Source: Nitrosomonas sp. (GTDB lineage: Bacteria > Pseudomonadota > Gammaproteobacteria > Burkholderiales > Nitrosomonadaceae). Taken from it: a DNA stretch of 43,921 nt. The notes under the pieces were generated by a model that worked only from the letters and a program-made list of their open reading frames with translations, did not search any database and was not told the DNA's origin. The number at the start of each line of letters is the position of its first letter. Positions within the stretch are counted from its first letter, which is position 1. A program made the translations under genes and the position numbers. The stretch covers positions 1 through 43,921 of the forward strand of contig JAJFJK010000015.1 in NCBI GenBank assembly GCA_021774075.1. The letters run 5' to 3'. Of this stretch, positions 43,921 to 43,921 are shown in pieces.

Positions 43921-43921
43921 G

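Overview
The window reads as one contiguous stretch of a chromosome from a betaproteobacterium. Several neighbourhoods typical of that class support this: nadD-rsfS-rlmH-maf-rng; gpmA-envC-ctpA-moeB; secB-grxC-rhodanese; hupB with tRNA-Val/tRNA-Asp and ppiD next to fabI; dusB-fis-purH-purD; ubiJ-ubiB. The overall flavour (many small inverted-repeat insertions, moderate AT content, flagellar cheY-cheZ) would fit Nitrosomonadales or a relative, but that is inference from gene order and not a demonstrated identification. A glycine-to-betaine methyltransferase pair suggests the organism meets high or fluctuating salinity.

Layout. 1-3.6 kb: tRNA-Tyr with a clear promoter, a 145-bp inverted-repeat element, then a dipeptide/oligopeptide ABC permease and its lipoprotein binding protein on the minus strand, with no second permease or ATPase in view. 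3.6-9.9 kb: a 265-bp nested inverted-repeat element, fabI, ppiD, tRNA-Asp, tRNA-Val, hupB, gpsA, an SH3 protein, secB and grxC. 9.9-15.7 kb: a rhodanese-like protein without its cysteine, gpmA, envC, ctpA, a MoeB/ThiF-type E1 enzyme and slmA. 15.7-22 kb: the GSMT/SDMT betaine genes, then ribF-ileS-lspA. 22-27.1 kb: a minus-strand run of envelope-associated proteins (PrcB-like, M48 protease plus LemA, Sel1 lipoprotein, secreted ankyrin protein). 27.5-35.3 kb: ubiH, dusB-fis-purH-purD, ubiJ-ubiB. 35.3-38.1 kb: an APC amino-acid permease, a thioredoxin-like ferredoxin and an alpha/beta hydrolase. 38.2-40 kb: a second copy of the 145-bp-type element in opposite orientation, then cheY-cheZ behind a near-consensus FliA promoter. 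40-43.8 kb: rng, maf, rlmH, rsfS and the 3' part of nadD.

The last ~130-150 bases do not belong with the rest: GC jumps to about 72%, nadD loses its N-terminal nucleotide-binding motif, and the frame instead encodes the C-terminal part of an FtsX/MacB-type permease. I read this as a contig chimera at the window edge.

Most of the window is ordinary housekeeping. I did not find a convincing new multi-gene system. The most distinctive items are the two families of non-coding inverted-repeat elements, the triplicated 8-bp Shine-Dalgarno-like repeat before grxC, the FliA promoter of cheYZ, the cysteine-less rhodanese and the chimeric end.
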